DNA from: Archangium violaceum Cb vi76
GTDB taxonomy: Bacteria > Myxococcota > Myxococcia > Myxococcales > Myxococcaceae
Reading direction: 5' to 3'
Assembly: GCF_000733295.1 (NCBI RefSeq)
Contig: NZ_JPMI01000175.1
Coordinates: 1 to 43,614 of the forward strand
Length of the DNA: 43,614 nt
Below the pieces are notes generated by a model. The model saw only the letters and a program-made list of their open reading frames with translations, was not told the DNA's origin and did no database searches. Shown here in pieces: positions 33,354 through 41,436 of the stretch. The translations under genes were made by a program, and so were the position numbers. Every line of letters starts with the position of its first letter. The stretch's first letter is position 1.

Positions 33354-34799
33354 CTACCCCGTCCGCTTCCTCGGGCTCGCGTAGGGCGCCAGCAGCTCCG
33401 GCCGATCCACCAGGCAGCGCAACGCCTTGCCCGCGTAGCCCTCCAGCCGATCGATGAACGCGAAGTCGTGCTCGTCCCCGACCTCGTGCGCCAGCTCGTG
33501 CAGGATGATGCCCAGCGTGCGCGGCTCCAACGGGTCGTCCAGCCGCACCCGCCCCTTCATGTTCACCCGCAGCACCCGCCGCTTGCTGTCGTACTCCGCT
33601 TCCACGTGCGCGCGCTCGTCTCTCACCTCGCGCTCGAAGAACTCCACCCCCACCTCCCTCCCCGTCAGCTCCTTCGACAGGCATCGCACCACCCCCACCA
33701 GCCGCTCCGCCCTCGCCCCCGGCCGCACCACCACGTCCCTCGGCGGGCCCTCCATCCGCTCCACGTACGCGTCCGCCCCCTCCACCACCGTCTCCAACTG
33801 CTCCAGCGCCGTCTGGGGCATCCCCCTCAGGTCCACCACCTTCGCCCCCAGCTGCCTCGCCCGGTCATCCACCCTCGGGCCCGCGGACAGCACCGCCCTC
33901 GCCGGCAACACCTTGTCCACGTACGCCCCCAACGCCTCCTCCCCCAACGTGAAGTGCGCCAGCACCTCCGTCACCCACGCCCCCGACAGCTCCTGCCGGC
34001 TCAGCTCCGGCGCCAGTGACTCCAGGATGATCGCCGCCAGCGTCCGCTTGTACGGGTCCCTCGCCGCGTCGCGCTCGGCCGCCAGCGGAATGCGCTGCTG
34101 CACGTCCACGTGCCACGGCAGGTGGTGCGGCTCCACCGGCAACCCCAGCTCGTACAGGTGCGGCGTCTCGCCCGGCCTCGGGTAGTACAGGTCCACCCGC
34201 GCGCCCCGCTCCACGTACCGCTCCACCCCCCGGTGCAGCTCCACCGTCTCCAGCGGGCAGTCCTCCAGCGAGTCCTTCGCCCTCGGCGGACGCACGGCGC
34301 GCCCGTTGATGAGCAGCTCCACCCCCGGCGGCGGAAGGGTGAGGCGCAACAGCCGCACGGCCTCGTCGCGCTCGCGCGCGCTCGTGCGGCGGAAGAGCCG
34401 CAGGCACGTGCCCACCCGCCGCGTGTTCGCCTTCACGTTCCGCCCCGTGTCGTCGAAGACGAGCGTGCGCCCCACCGTCTCCACCTCGGCGCGGTCGCTC
34501 GCGGCGATCATCTCCTTGAGGCCCCGCCCCTTGCGCCCCCGCCACGTGGGCGGCGTGTCCTTCTCCCCGAGGAACACCGTGAAGGCGAACTCGTCCCGCG
34601 CCAGGCCCGCCGGCGCGTCGTCCTCGATGCGGACCTCGTCCTCCTCCAGGCGCACCTTCACCCGGCGCGCCCGCTGGTCGAACGCGTTCTGCAACGCCTC
34701 GCGCACCAGCTGGCCGAGCGGCCTCGCCCGGTTGGAGCGCCTCCAGCCTTCCTCCGACAACTCGAACCACTCCGAACGGCCGTTCCGGGCCTGGCTCAT
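33354..34799 (-). CDS. GHKL-ATPase-like protein with C-terminal HExxH metalloprotease-like motif
   Basis: A protein of 481 residues. The N-terminal part looks like a Hsp90/histidine-kinase ATPase: N-box REALQNAFD (Glu34, Asn38), a degenerate G1 box IEDDAPAG (58-65) and G2 box GRKGRGLKEMI (88-98). The middle (about 150-390) is unassigned. Near residues 433-445, ILHELAHEVGDEHD gives a zinc-type HExxH followed by acidic and His residues. No signal or membrane segment is present, so it should be cytoplasmic. GGGGAG precedes the ATG at 34799. I know no named family with this combination; ATP-gated proteolysis is an inference. Confidence 0.7.
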   Translation of the reverse strand: MSQARNGRSEWFELSEEGWRRSNRARPLGQLVREALQNAFDQRARRVKVRLEEDEVRIEDDAPAGLARDEFAFTVFLGEKDTPPTWRGRKGRGLKEMIAASDRAEVETVGRTLVFDDTGRNVKANTRRVGTCLRLFRRTSARERDEAVRLLRLTLPPPGVELLINGRAVRPPRAKDSLEDCPLETVELHRGVERYVERGARVDLYYPRPGETPHLYELGLPVEPHHLPWHVDVQQRIPLAAERDAARDPYKRTLAAIILESLAPELSRQELSGAWVTEVLAHFTLGEEALGAYVDKVLPARAVLSAGPRVDDRARQLGAKVVDLRGMPQTALEQLETVVEGADAYVERMEGPPRDVVVRPGARAERLVGVVRCLSKELTGREVGVEFFEREVRDERAHVEAEYDSKRRVLRVNMKGRVRLDDPLEPRTLGIILHELAHEVGDEHDFAFIDRLEGYAGKALRCLVDRPELLAPYASPRKRTG

Positions 34800-35241
34800 C
34801 GAAAGTCTCCCCGCTCCGGACCCCCGCGGGCGCCATGCGCCGCCGCCAGGCTTCCGGGCAACAGGGCAGAACACTCCAGGCACAGCGGCTCTTCCCCCGC
34901 GCGCCTGTCCGGGCAGCGGGCTGGGAGGCCCGTGTTCCGGGTGCTCAGAGGAACTCTCTCCTCGCCTCGGAGACCTGTCCCGCGCTCGACACCCTCACCC
35001 CAACCCTCTCCCAGAAGGAGAGGGGGCTTTACACAGTCCCAACCCGGGACCCGGGTACCCTCACCCCTCGGGAGAGGGGTTGTAGGGCTCCCGACATCCC
35101 AAGTCCCCGTCTCCCGGTGCGCTCGCGTCGCTCCCTCCTGGCGCATCCTCCCTCCCGGCGTACGCTGTCTCACGGCGGGCTCGCGCCACGGCACGGGGAC
35201 ACTCCCCCCACCACCCGCCGCTCCCTACCTTTGGAGGCACG
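34800..35241. other. Intergenic region between divergent GHKL and egtB genes
   Basis: About 440 bases with no gene. It contains bipartite repeat copy 2 (34991-35079) and must hold promoters for both flanking genes. GGAGG sits just before egtB at the right end. Nothing else was recognised. Confidence 0.6.
34991..35079 (+). repeat. Bipartite CCCTCACCCC repeat, copy 2
   Basis: The first half has CCCTCTCCC-AGA-AGGAGAGGG (complete but for one stem change). A linker with CCCAACCCGGG follows, then a shortened second half ACCCTCACCCCTCGGGAGAG that has lost part of its hairpin. Same orientation as copy 1. Confidence 0.7.
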
Positions 35242-36576
35242 ATGCACAGCCCCCTCGAGGCCCTCCGGGACATGGGCCAGCATGAGCTTCGTCCCTGGAA
35301 GTCAGCCGCCGTCGCCGCGCTCTCCGCCGCCCGCTCGCGCCTGCTGCGCATGCTCGAGGGCCTCCCCGAGGACGCCCTCACCCTCCAGCACTCACCCCTC
35401 ATGTCCCCCATCGTCTGGGACGTGGCCCACCTGGCCAACTACGAGGAGCAGTGGTTGCTGCGCGCCCTCGGCGCCCCCGCCCTCACCGACTCCGCCTTCG
35501 ACTCGCTCTACGACGCCTTCCGCCACCCGCGCTCCTCGCGCTCCCAACTGCCCCTGCTCACCCCCGCCCAGGCCTTCGCCTACGCCTCCCGCGTCCGCGA
35601 GGCCACGCTCGAGTGGCTCCACCACCTCCACGAGGACTCGCCCGTCCCCCTGCTGCGCGGCGGCTTCGTCTTCGGCATGGTGGTCCAGCACGAGCAACAG
35701 CACCTGGAGACGCTCGCCGCCACGCTGCAGCTCATGACGAGCCACGTGTACCGGCCCGCCGCGCTCCCCCGCCCGCGGCCCGCTCGCGCCGCGCAATACG
35801 AGGTCTTCATCCCCGGCGGCCCCGCGCGCCTGGGCAGCGACGCGCCCTGGGCCTACGACAACGAGCGTCCCGCCCACACCGTGCACGTGCCGGACTTCCT
35901 CCTGGACTCGCACCCCGTCACCAACGGGGACTACGTCGTCTTCGTCGAGTCCGGCGGCTACACCGACAGCCGCTGGTGGGACCCCCAGGGCTTCGAGTGG
36001 CTTCACGCCCAGGGCATCCGCCACCCGCTCTTCTGGCTCCCCCAGGAGGGGGGCGCCTGGCTGCGGCGGCGCTACGGCCACGTGGAGCCCCTTCCCAAGG
36101 ACGAGCCCGTACAGCACGTGTCCTGGTACGAGGCGGACGCCTACGCGCGCTGGGCCGGCAAACGGCTGCCCACCGAGGCCGAGTGGGAGAAGGCCGCGAC
36201 GGGCTCGGACGGCCAGCCCCGCGTGTACCCCTGGGGGGACGCGGCACCGGACTCCTCCCACGCCAACCTCGGCGGGGACTCCTGGGGCCCCTCCCCCATT
36301 GGCAGCTACCCCGCGGGCCAGAGCGCGGACGGCGTCTGGGGTCTCCTCGGAGATGTCTGGGAGTGGACCTCCAGCACCTTCGATGGATACTTTGGGTTCA
36401 AATCATTTCCCTACCGTGAATACTCCGAGGTGTTCTTCGGCGCGGAGTACCGGGTGTTGAGGGGTGGAGCGTGGGCGAGCGCGCCGGTGGCGGTGCGCAA
36501 CAGCTTCCGCAACTGGGACTACCCCATCCGCCGGCAGATCTTCGCCGGCTTCAGGTGCGCGCGAGACGCGAGGTGA
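35242..36576 (+). CDS. egtB: Ergothioneine biosynthesis protein EgtB (hercynylcysteine sulfoxide synthase)
   Basis: A protein of 444 residues. The N-terminal DinB-like part carries the iron ligands: His63 in VAHLANYEEQW, and His150 and His154 in VVQHEQQHLET. The C-terminal FGE-sulfatase-like part (about 185-444) has FLLDSHPVTNGDYVVF, GKRLPTEAEWEKAA, GDVWEWTSS and RGGAW...RNSFRNWD. The enzyme joins hercynine to a thiol donor with oxygen. The short spacing to egtD (3 bases) shows an operon. GGAGG precedes the ATG. Confidence 0.93.
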   Translation: MHSPLEALRDMGQHELRPWKSAAVAALSAARSRLLRMLEGLPEDALTLQHSPLMSPIVWDVAHLANYEEQWLLRALGAPALTDSAFDSLYDAFRHPRSSRSQLPLLTPAQAFAYASRVREATLEWLHHLHEDSPVPLLRGGFVFGMVVQHEQQHLETLAATLQLMTSHVYRPAALPRPRPARAAQYEVFIPGGPARLGSDAPWAYDNERPAHTVHVPDFLLDSHPVTNGDYVVFVESGGYTDSRWWDPQGFEWLHAQGIRHPLFWLPQEGGAWLRRRYGHVEPLPKDEPVQHVSWYEADAYARWAGKRLPTEAEWEKAATGSDGQPRVYPWGDAAPDSSHANLGGDSWGPSPIGSYPAGQSADGVWGLLGDVWEWTSSTFDGYFGFKSFPYREYSEVFFGAEYRVLRGGAWASAPVAVRNSFRNWDYPIRRQIFAGFRCARDAR

Positions 36577-36579
36577 GAC

Positions 36580-37611
36580 ATGAGACAGGGCGGAGGGATG
36601 GGCGAGACGGGGCTGGGGCTGGGGCGGCGGCGCGAGTCCGAGGTGACGGTGGAGGTGCACGTGCGGCCAGGGGACGCGCAGCGGGCGCTGCGCTCGGAGG
36701 TGCTGGCCGGGCTGTGCGGAGACACCACGCCGCGGGAGCTGTCCCCCAAGTGGCTCTATGACGAGCGGGGCAGCCAGCTCTTCGACGAAATCACCCGGTT
36801 GCCGGAGTACTACCCCACGCGGCGCGAGCGGGAAATCCTCGTGGCGCACGCGGGGGACATCGCCCGGGCGAGCGGGGCGGACACGCTGATCGAGCTGGGC
36901 AGCGGGAGCAGCGAGAAGACACGGCTGCTGCTGGACGCGCTGCGGAGCACGGGGCAGCTGAGGCGCTTCGTCCCCTTCGACGTGAGCGAGGCCTTCCTGA
37001 GGCAGGCGGCGCGGGCGGTGGCCGGCGAGTACCCGGGGCTGCGGGTGCACGCGGTGGTGGGGGACTTCGAGCGGCACCTGGAGCGGTTGCCGAGGGGAGG
37101 CCGCCGGCTGGTGGCCTTCCTGGGCGGGACGATTGGCAACCTGAAGCCGGCCGAGCGCGCGCGCTTCTACGGGCAGCTGGCGTCGGGGATGGAGCCGGGC
37201 GAGGGGCTGCTGTTGGGGACGGACCTGCTCAAGTGCCGCGAGCGGCTGTTCGCGGCGTACAACGACAGCGCGGGGGTGACGGCGGCCTTCAACCGCAACG
37301 TGCTGCACGTGCTCAACCGCGAGCTGGACGCGGACTTCGAGCCCGAGGCCTTCGAGCACCTGGCGCCCTTCGACGAGGAGAACGGGTGGGTGGAGATGCG
37401 GCTCATCTCCTCGCGGGCGCAGGCGGTGAAGCTGTCGGCGCTGAAGCGGTACGTGAACTTCGCCGAGGGCGAGGTGCTGCGCACGGAGGTGAGCTGCAAG
37501 TTCCGTCCGGAGCAGGTGGAGGCGGAGCTCGCGGCCGCGGGGCTGTACCTGGCCGAGCGCTGGACGGACGCCGCGGGCGACTTCGCCCTCTCGCTGGCCC
37601 TCAAGCGCTGA
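36580..37611 (+). CDS. egtD: L-histidine N-alpha-methyltransferase EgtD
   Basis: A protein of 343 residues. Family signatures are SPKWLYDERGSQLFDEITRL (55-74), EYYPTRRE, the SAM-binding IELGSGSSEKTRLLLDA (104-120) and FLGGTIGNL. It trimethylates histidine to hercynine, the substrate of EgtB, so the pair makes the core of ergothioneine. The ATG at 36580 follows GAGGTGAG and lies 3 bases after egtB; an internal ATG at 36598 is a weaker choice. No egtA, egtC or egtE lies nearby, so the C-S lyase step must be encoded elsewhere. Confidence 0.93.
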   Translation: MRQGGGMGETGLGLGRRRESEVTVEVHVRPGDAQRALRSEVLAGLCGDTTPRELSPKWLYDERGSQLFDEITRLPEYYPTRREREILVAHAGDIARASGADTLIELGSGSSEKTRLLLDALRSTGQLRRFVPFDVSEAFLRQAARAVAGEYPGLRVHAVVGDFERHLERLPRGGRRLVAFLGGTIGNLKPAERARFYGQLASGMEPGEGLLLGTDLLKCRERLFAAYNDSAGVTAAFNRNVLHVLNRELDADFEPEAFEHLAPFDEENGWVEMRLISSRAQAVKLSALKRYVNFAEGEVLRTEVSCKFRPEQVEAELAAAGLYLAERWTDAAGDFALSLALKR

Positions 37612-37642
37612 GCGCGGGCCGGGACCCCCGGGGGAGCACCCT

Positions 37643-37703
37643 CCGGGCGCGCTCTCGCGCAACTGGTCCGACTGTTGGACCAGTTGGCGCACGTCGCCCC
37701 CGG
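37643..37703. repeat. 61-bp palindromic repeat, copy C
   Basis: 27-base arms around GACTGTT, with inner stem AACTGGTCC/GGACCAGTT (9 bases, perfect) and CCGGG...CCCGG ends. It begins 31 bases after the egtD stop, a position suited to a terminator or mRNA 3' stabiliser. Compared with copies A and B the stem has T:A changed to G:C on both sides. Confidence 0.85.
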
Positions 37704-37876
37704 GAGGGAGCCTCGCCTCGAAGCCCCTGGGCTCCAGGAGCCATGCCGCGGATTCCATGTCCCTGAGTTGGACATGCATCCCGGTCCAGCGACGGACGCG
37801 AAGCGTTCCTCGCGGGAGGGAGACTCCGTGCCGTGCGTGGCCCAGCTGGTGCAGAGCCACCCGCCGGGAGGCGGAC

Positions 37877-38686
37877 ATGGAGCACCTGTTGCCAACGAAG
37901 CTCGTCTCGCGCATCGAGCAGGACCTTGAGCGCATGATCTCGCAGGAAAGACTGCCCAGCAGTGGAAGGCTTCCCTCGGAAAGGATGCTCGCCCAGCACT
38001 ACGGAGTCGCGCGAGGAACGATCCGGGAAGCGCTGTTGCGTCTTGCCGCGCGGGGGCTGCTCTCGCGGCACCCGGGGCGGCAGGCTCGTGCGGTGGCTGT
38101 CGAGCACGCCGTGACACTCGAGAGCCTGGGCGTAACGCTCCATCCCCTGGAGCGCGCGCGGCCGGGACGACAGCGCCTGCTGGAGGGGTATTTCGAGCTC
38201 AAGCGGGAGACGGCCGTCACGTTGCTGGTGCGCACCTGCGAGCACGCATCCGAAAAGGAGCTCGAGCAGGTTTCAACCGCCTGCTTCGCGCTCCGTGATG
38301 GCGCGCGCTGGGATGATGGCTCCAGACGCTGGGTGGAGCAGGAGTTCGCGCTGCTCCGGATGGCCGCGGACGCGGCGGATTCCCCGGGGCACTTCCTCCT
38401 CGTCCAGTCGCTGGAACGGGCCTTCTGGGGAATGGCTGGAGTCCTACGGACGCTCCTCTCGTCCGAAGCGGTCCGCCACTGGTCCGAGCAGACGCTGAGC
38501 TGGCTGTATGACCGGGACGCGCAGGCGCTGAGGCGAGACCTCCCCCCGCTGCTCCTCGTCTCCGATGAGCACGTTCTCCGAAGGCTCGGAGCCATGTCCG
38601 GGGGAGAAGGCCTCGACAGCGCCCGCCCCGAGGGTGGCCGGACACCGGACGCGCTTGCGTACCACCCTGGCGAGGACCCCCGATGA
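37877..38686 (+). CDS. GntR-family (FadR-type) transcriptional regulator
   Basis: A protein of 269 residues. The N-terminal GntR winged helix spans about 8-70: LPSSGRLPSERMLAQHYGVA, then RGTIREALLRLAARGLLSRH. The all-helical C-terminal ligand domain (about 85-240) is of FCD/FadR type. The ligand is unknown. GGGAGG lies 6 bases before the ATG at 37877; the longer open frame runs into non-coding repeat flank. No obvious target gene is divergent from it. Confidence 0.88.
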   Translation: MEHLLPTKLVSRIEQDLERMISQERLPSSGRLPSERMLAQHYGVARGTIREALLRLAARGLLSRHPGRQARAVAVEHAVTLESLGVTLHPLERARPGRQRLLEGYFELKRETAVTLLVRTCEHASEKELEQVSTACFALRDGARWDDGSRRWVEQEFALLRMAADAADSPGHFLLVQSLERAFWGMAGVLRTLLSSEAVRHWSEQTLSWLYDRDAQALRRDLPPLLLVSDEHVLRRLGAMSGGEGLDSARPEGGRTPDALAYHPGEDPR

Positions 38687-38720
38687 ACCCACCTCACGAG
38701 CCCCTGCGCGAGACGGCCTC

Positions 38721-38781
38721 CCGGCCGCGCTCTTCACCGACTGGTCCAACAGTCGGACCAGTTGGTCGCCGCCGGGCCCGG
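38721..38781. repeat. 61-bp palindromic repeat, copy D
   Basis: 27-base arms around AACAGTC (opposite orientation to C), with inner stem ACTGGTCC/GGACCAGT and ends CCGG...CCCGG. It begins 34 bases after the GntR stop, about 1 kb from copy C, so the two flank the GntR gene in opposite orientation. Confidence 0.85.
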
Positions 38782-39044
38782 CGGGCTCCCTGGACACACC
38801 TCCCATTCCAGCGCCGTCGAGCCATCCACTGGAGACCTCACGGTGCGAGCAGGGCCAGCACATCAACCCTGGAGAGGCCCGACTCCGGCGGAGCCATCAC
38901 GAGGGAGGGTGGGGCTGCTCGACAGCTCCCGCGAGTCCGCGCGCAGGCCCTCCAGGCAGGCGGCCCTGCCTTCGCCCGGGCTCGTGACGGCCCCCTCCGG
39001 GGTGCCCAGCTTCCGGGAAACTCCTTCACGGGCGAGGTGGGAAC

Positions 39045-39218
39045 ATGGAGCGGAAGAACCCCGAAGAGAAGACGGTGCCCCGGCAGGGCGCGGGCCAGGA
39101 CGAGCGCATCCACCACGAGGGCGAGGACCGCTCCACTCCCGAGGAGAAGAAGTCCGGCCCCCAGCCCGATGGCAACGGCGCCACCGGCGAGCCCGCGGCC
39201 TTCCCACCGCATCACTGA
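39045..39218 (+). CDS. Small hydrophilic protein
   Basis: A 57-codon frame, MERKNPEEKTVPRQGAGQDE to AAFPPHH, very rich in Glu, Pro, Gly and His and probably disordered. GAGGTGG sits 6 bases before the ATG. Composition is unlike out-of-frame shadow sequence (few Arg, many Lys and Glu), which supports real coding. Function unknown; it may be cotranscribed with the next small frame and the DUF2231 gene. Confidence 0.5.
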   Translation: MERKNPEEKTVPRQGAGQDERIHHEGEDRSTPEEKKSGPQPDGNGATGEPAAFPPHH

Positions 39219-39227
39219 GAGCGGCGT

Positions 39228-39344
39228 GTGAACGACACACCCCGGGGCATGGACTGGCTCCAGCTGCGCATCGACATCCCCGCGCGCGTGCGGCACGGCA
39301 TCCGGCCCGACGCCCAGGACGACTCGCCCACGTCCGCGCCCTGA
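39228..39344 (+). CDS. Possible very small protein
   Basis: A 38-codon frame from GTG at 39228 (VNDTPRGMDWLQLRIDIPARV to DSPTSAP), 9 bases after the previous stop and 37 before the DUF2231 gene. There is no clear ribosome-binding site. It is listed because it fills the gap in the same direction with plausible composition; it may not be translated. Confidence 0.3.
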   Translation: MNDTPRGMDWLQLRIDIPARVRHGIRPDAQDDSPTSAP

Positions 39345-39381
39345 CACGCCACGAGACCCGAGAGACCCCGGAGACCCATCC

Positions 39382-40053
39382 ATGAAGATGCTGCTTCACG
39401 AGCTGCACCCCGCCGTCGTCCACACTCCCCTCACCCTGCTCCCCACCGCCACGGTGGCCGATGTCATCGCCGTCACCACCGGAGACCGCACCTGGGCCCG
39501 GGTGGGCCGGCGGCTGTGGGTCGCGGGGACATTGAGCGCCCTCTTCTCGGGGCTCGCCGGACTGGCCGCCTCGCAGGAGGTGAAGCTCGAGGAGCCTCGT
39601 GCTCGCGACATGGTGTTCCTCCACGGCCTCGGCAATGCCGTCATCACCCTGGGCGCCGTGGGCGTGACGCTGTGGCGGCTCGGCCGGCCTCCGTCGGTGG
39701 TGCAGTGCGCGCTCGGGATCGCCGCCAACGTGGCCGCCATCTACACCGCCACCCTCGGCGGCAAGATGGTCTACGAGCTCGGCGTGGGCATCAACCCGAT
39801 GCCCGTGGAGGGCTCGGTGGGGACGCTCAAGGGTCCTCCGCTGCTCTCCCGCGAGGCACCCCGGGCGCTCATCCGCGATGCCGTGCTCGGCGTGCGCTGG
39901 CTGCTCGACCGGGCGCGCGGCATCTTCTCGGGAGCCGTGCCGCTGGCCTCCGGCGCCAAGGGCTTCGGTGAAGGCACCCAGGTGCCCGCGGTGACGAGCG
40001 AGCCCCTCGTGGATGACGCCACCCTCTCGCCCTCGCCACGGCCGCTCTACTGA
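39382..40053 (+). CDS. DUF2231-type membrane protein
   Basis: A protein of 223 residues with four hydrophobic segments in the first 140 residues. It opens with MLLHELHPAVVHTPLTLLPTA and has GGKMVYELGVGINPM after the last membrane segment, both typical of DUF2231. Conserved His in the first and third segments (LHPAVVH, VFLHGLG) could bind heme or metal. The C-terminal 70 residues are cytoplasmic or periplasmic and Pro/Ser-rich. GGAGA precedes the ATG. Function of the family is not established. Confidence 0.75.
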   Translation: MKMLLHELHPAVVHTPLTLLPTATVADVIAVTTGDRTWARVGRRLWVAGTLSALFSGLAGLAASQEVKLEEPRARDMVFLHGLGNAVITLGAVGVTLWRLGRPPSVVQCALGIAANVAAIYTATLGGKMVYELGVGINPMPVEGSVGTLKGPPLLSREAPRALIRDAVLGVRWLLDRARGIFSGAVPLASGAKGFGEGTQVPAVTSEPLVDDATLSPSPRPLY

Positions 40054-40423
40054 GGGAGCGGCGTTCTTCGTCAGGCTGGCAGGTGTGGATATCCCCTCTC
40101 CCAGAGGGAGAGGGAGCGCGCCCACACGCGGTGTGCGGAATTCGCGGGGCCTCAACCGAAGCCCACCCGACACTCCAGGAGCGGAACTCCGCGGCGAGCG
40201 TCCGCGGGCACACACACCTGTCGACGGCGCCCCCACGGGCCAAACCTCCGCGAGACACTCAGTCGTCCACCACTCGTGGGAGCCACGAAACACGGGCACC
40301 CACCAGAGCGCCGGCCGTCCGGGGGGAAGGGCCGGTTCCCTGGTGCGAGGGGGGGATGCATCGGGCGCGCCTCCGGAGAACAGGACTCCGGGTGGTCGCG
40401 CCCGATGTCTTTGCGGGCCCCGC
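40054..40423. other. Gene-free stretch between convergent genes
   Basis: About 370 bases separating the DUF2231 gene from the minus-strand lipoprotein. It holds a solitary half of the bipartite repeat (40093-40115, CCCTCTCCC-AGA-GGGAGAGGG) and the large stem-loop at 40359-40407. No coding sequence was recognised. Confidence 0.6.
40359..40407 (-). terminator. Large stem-loop ending the parA-parB-bacM-lipoprotein unit
   Basis: Outer arms CATCGGGCGCG/CGCGCCCGATG (11 bases, perfect) enclose an inner stem CCGGAG/CTCCGG with a 7-base loop. It begins 17 bases past the lipoprotein stop on the minus strand. No T-tract follows, so it may terminate with Rho or protect the 3' end. Confidence 0.55.
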
Positions 40424-40981
40424 TCAGCGCGGCGGCTGGAACTCGATGCCCTTGCAGGCGTCCGAGGCCTGGAGCACCTCGTCGGCGCCAACCCCCGGGA
40501 AGGTGGCGCACAGGAACAGGTCCTTCTCCACGCGCCGCGCCCCGAAGAGCGCCGGGTAGCTCGCGCCCGAGCCCCCATCCTCCAGCTTCGGCGTGAGCCT
40601 CACCCGCACCAGCGAGAAGTCCTCGCCCCCGGCCTGCTGCTCCAGCGTGTGCTCGAAACCCGCGAAGGACTCCTCCACCGACTGGAGGAGCGCCTCGGGA
40701 GCGGGCAGCGTGGCCCCCTGGCCGGGGCGCAAGTCCACGCGCAACACCGGGCGCCCGGGCGGGCCGAACTGGAAGCTCCCATCCGAGGCCACCTGGGCCG
40801 TCCACCCCGGCGGCATGGGCACCTTCACGCCCACGCGCCGCTGGGGGACGGGCCGCTGCTCCGGGGCGGCGGGCTCCGGAGTCGCGGGCGCCTCGTCCTG
40901 CTCGCAACCACCGCAGCCGGCGGCCAGCCAGCACAACGCCACCAGGGCGGCGCGCACCGACTGGCTCCCGGCGCGGCGCAC
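40424..40981 (-). CDS. Hypothetical lipoprotein downstream of bacM
   Basis: A protein of 185 residues from GTG at 40981, sharing its first base with the bacM stop. The signal ends LAAGC (Cys23), followed by CGGC and a Pro/Glu linker, then a domain with VKVPMPPGWTAQVASDGSFQ and a C-terminal Cys pair (FLCATFP, SDACKGIEF). No family was recognised; the Pro-Gly-Trp start of the domain resembles small envelope proteins of the PsbP-like kind. Coupling to bacM suggests coexpression with the cytoskeletal gene. Confidence 0.7.
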   Translation of the reverse strand: MRRAGSQSVRAALVALCWLAAGCGGCEQDEAPATPEPAAPEQRPVPQRRVGVKVPMPPGWTAQVASDGSFQFGPPGRPVLRVDLRPGQGATLPAPEALLQSVEESFAGFEHTLEQQAGGEDFSLVRVRLTPKLEDGGSGASYPALFGARRVEKDLFLCATFPGVGADEVLQASDACKGIEFQPPR

Positions 40982-41433
40982 TACTTCTTGTCTCCACCCG
41001 GAGGCGGCGGCGAGCCTCCACCCTTGCCGAGGTTCTCCATCTTCGTGGTGCCCTCGAAGATGACGCCCCGGTCCATGGTGAGCGCCGGGCTCTCCAGACT
41101 GCCCTTCACGCGCGCGGGAGCGTGCAGCTCGATCAACTGCGCGGCGCGCACGTTGCCCTCCACGGTGCCATTGATGATGACGGTGCCGGCGTTGATCTCC
41201 GCCGTGACGCGGGCCCCATCCCCAATGACGAGCACGTCCTTGGTGATGATCTGCCCGCTGAACTTCCCGTCGATACGAACCTGTCCCTCGAAGGTGAGCT
41301 TCCCCTCGAACTCGCTGCCCTTGCCGAGCAGCGTGTGCACCTCACCCGGACGCGTTGCCACGGATTCATCCTCCCGTCTGCCGCCTAGAAGCGGTACGTT
41401 GGTCTTCTCTTCCTTCTTGCCGAGGAGCGCCAC
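40981..41433 (-). CDS. bacM: Bactofilin, BacM-like
   Basis: A protein of 150 residues from GTG at 41433. After an N-terminal charged tail, the bactofilin core (about 35-130) is a beta-helix with regular hydrophobic repeats: TFEGQVRIDGKFSGQI, VLVIGDGARVTAEI, TVIINGTVEGNV. The end is Gly/Pro-rich (GGGSPPPPGGDKK). Bactofilins self-polymerise without nucleotide; in Myxococcus xanthus BacM shapes the cell and its gene adjoins parAB, as I recall, which is the arrangement here. GGAG overlaps the end of parB. Confidence 0.9.
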   Translation of the reverse strand: MALLGKKEEKTNVPLLGGRREDESVATRPGEVHTLLGKGSEFEGKLTFEGQVRIDGKFSGQIITKDVLVIGDGARVTAEINAGTVIINGTVEGNVRAAQLIELHAPARVKGSLESPALTMDRGVIFEGTTKMENLGKGGGSPPPPGGDKK

Positions 41434-41436
41434 GCG

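Noticed and set aside
38954-38971. AGGCAGG-CGGC-CCTGCCT hairpin as a terminator of the GntR gene
   Set aside because: Lies about 270 bases past the stop with no T-tract; the palindrome copy D right after the gene is a better candidate.
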